Below are positions 60,570 to 64,000 of a stretch of 64,000 nucleotides of DNA, in pieces; the first letter of the stretch is position 1, and every line of letters begins with the position of its first letter. The DNA comes from Petrosia ficiformis (lineage: Eukaryota; Porifera; Demospongiae; Haplosclerida; Petrosiidae). The position numbers and the translations under genes were made by a program. Location: contig OX345636.1 in assembly GCA_947044365.1 (NCBI GenBank), positions 59,523,537-59,587,536 of the forward strand, given 5' to 3'. Below the pieces are notes generated by a model, which made no database searches, was not told where the DNA came from, and was given only the letters and a program-made list of their open reading frames with translations.

Positions 60570-61449
60570 TAATAATCGCTTGGAATTCTTTGGCATAATC
60601 ATAATAATTATTATGTGTAGAAGTTTTCATCTGTCCAGGGTAGAACATTTTTGCTGGCTACTGTACTGGCGGCATAATAAAAAATCCTAGAATCTGTTAT
60701 TGCTGGCAGGCTGACAAGAGACACATTCTTAAACTATAGACAATGATAAAACAACAACTCTTGTACTCTAAGAGTAGGTGATACTCTCTATGTAGGGTTG
60801 ATGCAGAACGAAAGGAATATCTAATTTTATTATGATGTACAGCCACACATCTGACTGGGGATTGAATTGTTCAATCCCAAGTCAGATTCATGACTCTTTC
60901 AGTTTTCACTCATTCCTGCCTGCACATCATAATAATGCTTTGCATATATCAATTTATATGCAATCAATCTTGTGTCTAATAGTTTACCAAGTGCAAGTAA
61001 TGTGTTATGTACAATTCAGTTAATGTACTACTTTATGATTGAATGGGAGAGTCTATGGTATTTCCGGTCATACATGGATAATAATAATAAATAGTCATCA
61101 TGCAAAAGGGGATGGTTCTAGTTGTGTGTTTGTATGAATGTTTCAGGCCTTTTGCAATCATTTCATATCTAGTATATAAACCCCATGGCTCTAATTATTG
61201 AGTTCAAGACAATAGGATAGTTCAAATATTATTCATGTCTGCCAAAGTTTTTAACATTGCTCAAATTCTATTGATTTAAAGTTAATGGTGTTATTAAAAA
61301 TCATTGACAGGGAGGAGACAGACTACATATAGTCTACTTAAATTATCTATACAGTGAACATTTGAATCCAACAATGAAATGTATTTCTGTTTACAATCTT
61401 TCCTTTAACATTGTATATGTACTTATATATCTAATTGTTTTATTTCAAG
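60570..61449. other. Intron 6, 3' part
   Basis: No gene. An imperfect inverted repeat lies at 60848-60890 (ATCTGACTGGGGATTGAA, then TTCAATCCCAAGTCAGAT). Confidence 0.5.
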
Positions 61450-61515
61450 GGCGGAGAAACACCTGTGGATTTATTACGTGATACCAAAGCTCGTAAAGCT
61501 GTTGAAAAAACCTTT
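61450..61515 (+). CDS. Exon 7, C-terminal half ankyrin repeat
   Basis: A 22-codon phase-0 exon from a TTTCAAG acceptor to a GTGAGT donor. It encodes G-G-E-T-P-V-D-L-L-R followed by DTKARKAVEKTF. E-T-P-V-D-L matches the start of a terminal ankyrin repeat, where the normal L-H-x-A is replaced by V-D-L and the second helix is charged. It closes the repeat stack before the linker. Confidence 0.82.
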
Positions 61516-61581
61516 GTGAGTTTGTTGAATTTGTTTTTAAACAAAAAAAACAGATTTGATCAACATTCTTTTTCTTCACAG

Positions 61582-61627
61582 GAAAAACATGAAAAACATG
61601 AAAAACATGAAAAGAGAAAGAGGAAAG
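61582..61627 (+). CDS. Exon 8, charged EKH-repeat linker
   Basis: A 15-codon exon plus one base, from a TTCTTCACAG acceptor to a GTATTT donor (phase 1). Three tandem GAAAAACAT units give EKHEKHEKHEKRKRK. It links the ankyrin stack to the GTPase exon; its phase-1 end matches the phase of exon 9 (G plus AT gives Asp). The 9-bp repeat could vary in copy number. Confidence 0.72.
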
Positions 61628-61795
61628 GTATTTTCAGCACTGGTACTGACTTTTACTCATTTGGCTTAAATTTGCTTGCAATTAAAAAGACATACTTAGT
61701 GTGTCATTAGCTTCTGCATTTGTATTACTAATTTACTACAAATTGTTTATAATACTGCAGAAATAGCTAATGTTAACAAATGCTTTTCAATTTTG

Positions 61796-62552
61796 TTATG
61801 GCCTGTAGGGCCATCCCTATGATTGCTTTCCCATGGGTTCGATGTATGTTTATATATATATATATGTGTGACCGGCTCTGCGAAACCAGTCTTATGGATC
61901 AAAATATAATTTGGAGATATGATCGAAAATAGACAGTTCTGAATTATTTAGGCGATCACTGTTTTATAACATAAAAAGCTTCACAAATGTCTTACCTGTC
62001 TTTTGATACCTTTTGCAAGTCTTAGAGACCTCTCTGTACTTCGCTAGCCACTGCTAACTAATCAATTAATTTAGTTTCGTTTTTCTCGTATTTATGACTA
62101 CCATGGTTTAATCGCTCGCTGTAGCTTTGTCGTTTACATGATTGGGATGTATAATATCATTCTAAAGCTAATTTAATGCTCTATTCAGGTAAAACAAAAA
62201 ATCAATTTTGAAATCTTGATCCATAAGACTGGTTTTCGCAGAGCCGGTTACATATATATGTGTGCGCAAGCATGCAATGTATACGTAGTTAAGGAAGTTA
62301 CGTCATTCCGGGGGACATGTACTCGAGCTCTACAGACCAGCAGAAAGAAAGCTGTGTAGCTTACGTAGAAACTAGAACTAATAGCTAGCTATTCTATTGG
62401 AGATATATTCCTAAAGTTCTACAAGGTCCTTTAAAATGTAAACAGAGTAGATAATCAAAATAATAACTATGAATAGGCTGATGTGTTTCACGCACAATAA
62501 AAATTACTAAATGCTGGACACCACAAAGCAGTCAAGGATACTTTTTTTTCTC
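61796..62552 (-). mobile_element. Hairpin-ended element, reverse copy, with nested MITE
   Basis: Starts TTATGGCCTGTAGGGCC and ATCCCTATGATTGCTTTCCC. Its interior (GCTGTGTAGCTTACG, GTAGATAATCAAAAT, GCTGGACACCACAAAGCAGT) matches the 41-kb subfamily in reverse. The far end is truncated. A MITE (61867-62252) sits in its TA run. Confidence 0.75.
61867..62252. mobile_element. 386-bp MITE nested in the TA run
   Basis: The ends TGTGACCGGCTCTGCGAAAC and, inverted, TGTAACCGGCTCTGCGAAAA agree over about 36 bp. Both flanks read TATATATG, an apparent 8-bp duplication, although the TA-rich site weakens this. Confidence 0.85.
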
Positions 62553-62862
62553 TTTTCAAACTTTCACATTTTGCGAAATCGTCACCCATTTAGTGTGTTT
62601 CCCCTAAATTGAATCAGTGAAGTGATTCCATTATTGATTATGATATGAACTAGATCATGCTTGTTTGCAAATAAAATGCATTATGAAATAATTATAATTC
62701 ATGATTGTAATTATAGTTTTAATACATTTTGTTTGGAAACAATGTAATGAAATAAAATTAATGACATGCTACTATGGCATGTTTGATTCCACCCTCAAAT
62801 CAAAAAGATATAGTTACAATACATTTTTCAAAGATTTCATAATTGTTATGTTTGCCATTTAG

Positions 62863-64000
62863 ATCAAATGGATATATTCATTAGAGAATGCGAAAAAAAT
62901 GGCATCGTAGATTTTTTTCCCATGAAATGCCTTTTTACTGGCCTTCCTGGTGTTGGAAAAACATCGTTTCTTCAAAGATTGCAACGAAAGAAGACAAAAA
63001 CAGTACAATCACTTTGTCAGGAAGAGATGACCATACCCAGCACAGGGTTTCAACGTCCAGTTACAGTTACTGTCAAAGAAGAAGCTACCACTATTACTGC
63101 AACAGCCATCACCAAAGGCCAGTGGCTAACAACTGACAACATCATCGAACAGGGCCGTCTTTTATTACAATCTGTAAAACATCCAGCCCACCTCTGTGAA
63201 GACTCGACTGCTTTACAGTCCTCTCGTATCCCTGATTCTGCTAACAAAACAAGGAATGTTGCTCCTCTTCCTCACACAAAGCCTTCGAGTAATGTTGTTC
63301 CTCCTCAAGTAAATCCCCCTAACACTTCATCACTCACTACATTTTTGAAATCTGCTTCTAAGTTTTTTCGTTCAAAATCACAACAGCTTTTACCAGCCCG
63401 TGAGTTTATGAATGAAGTATTGAGTAGCAGGGGAATGCAGAAGCTTGAGGACTTAGAGGAAACAACTACCATATATTTAATGGATACTGGTGGACAGCCA
63501 GAATTCCACGAGTTACTTCCCCCTCTTTTACGTGGCCCTGCGCTTCACTTGATATTTTTCAATGCTGCACATGATCTTACTCTACCAGTGGAGGTATGCT
63601 TTCGTCACAAGGATAGGGGAATGTCTTTGACATATAAAACTAGCTCTTCCTCTATTGAGATTGTCCATCAGCTGCTGTCCAGCCTTTATTGCCTAAGTCT
63701 TGACGATGGCACCCAACGCTCAGTGTCTGTACTTTTGGGAAGCCACATCGATCTTTTGAGTGCAGACAAAGAAGAGCGTTCAAAGCAGATCCAGAAAATC
63801 AGCAATTTTATCCTGAAACACATTGAGAACACATCCTTCTACAAAGATGGCTTCGTCACATTTCCAAAATCTGAAGGAGTTGAGAGTAGCCCAATTTTCC
63901 TACCCCTAGATAATGTTACCGCATCTGAAGTCGAGCTGGAAGATATTCAAACCTTCTTGTTGAAGGTGATAAAGGAACGCTTCAAACCAGCATCCATTCC
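62863..64000 (+). CDS. Exon 9, Roc-like GTPase domain (continues past the window)
   Basis: Open throughout from a TTGCCATTTAG acceptor (joined to the last base of exon 8) to the window end, about 379 codons. The P-loop GLPGVGKTS (62940-62966) binds nucleotide phosphate. About 170 residues of Thr/Ser/Pro-rich, poorly conserved sequence follow. Then come I-Y-L-M-DTGGQPEF (63483-63506), a Walker-B/switch-II motif, and the strand L-H-L-I-F-F-N-A-A. V-L-L-GSHIDLL (63741-63752 for SHID) sits where Ras-like proteins have N/T-K-x-D; Roc domains such as LRRK2 use T-H-x-D there. This order fits a Roc/STAND-type GTPase module; a COR or death-type domain may follow outside the window. A long insert between G1 and G3 is unusual. 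Fused to ankyrin repeats it is probably a cytosolic sensor or scaffold; the function is inference. Confidence 0.88.

Noticed and set aside
62888..63136. 82-codon ORF and the antisense ORF at 63050-63247
   Set aside because: Shadows of the GTPase exon, which is open in another frame over the full 1.1 kb.
1..64000. tRNA or rRNA genes
   Set aside because: I looked for cloverleaf-like A and B boxes and rRNA-like conserved blocks and saw none; a covariance-model scan would be needed to exclude short ncRNAs.

Overview
This is eukaryotic, AT-rich, intron-dominated sequence. I see spliced exons with GT/AG borders and 5 to 20 kb introns packed with DNA-transposon fragments; nothing looks prokaryotic. 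The one host gene visible pairs ankyrin repeats with a Roc-like GTPase. Together with the repeat types, this suggests an early-branching animal, most likely a sponge. That placement is inference.

The whole window lies inside one + strand gene. Seven phase-0 exons encode ankyrin-type repeats or their C-terminal cap (3121, 10210, 16076, 28743, 48726, 59441, 61450). A short charged linker exon follows (61582), then a large exon (62863 to beyond 64000). That last exon has a P-loop (GLPGVGKTS), a DTGGQPEF switch-II motif and a GSHID G4-like motif. The layout is that of an intracellular ankyrin sensor with an NTP-switch module, and the 3' end lies outside the window. No other host gene is supported.

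The introns hold: a 5'-truncated, frameshifted reverse-transcriptase element (about 4.34-5.51 kb); a hairpin-ended transposon family with at least seven copies, one carrying an STPR-type DNA-binding ORF (7.8-8.9 kb); several hAT-type elements with 8-bp target duplications and decayed BED zinc fingers (31.3, 38.8, 50.5, 56.0 kb); a decayed Crypton/DUF3504-like recombinase (37.0-37.5 kb); many MITEs; minisatellites of 25, 33, 66 and 76 bp; and a 2.8-kb nested inverted repeat at the left edge.

Much of 12-54 kb consists of paralogous blocks of 0.2 to 4 kb, nearly all in the same orientation. One duplication contains ankyrin exons 4 and 5. Their flanking introns are about 97 percent identical by eye, yet the exons differ at 35 of 99 bases and the divergence stops at the splice sites. 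Comparing duplicated blocks also shows that many TACATGTA palindromes arose as insertions at a TA (TA to TACATGTA or TACACATGTA). This explains the window's striking excess of (TACATG)n and recalls excision scars of TA-targeting transposons.
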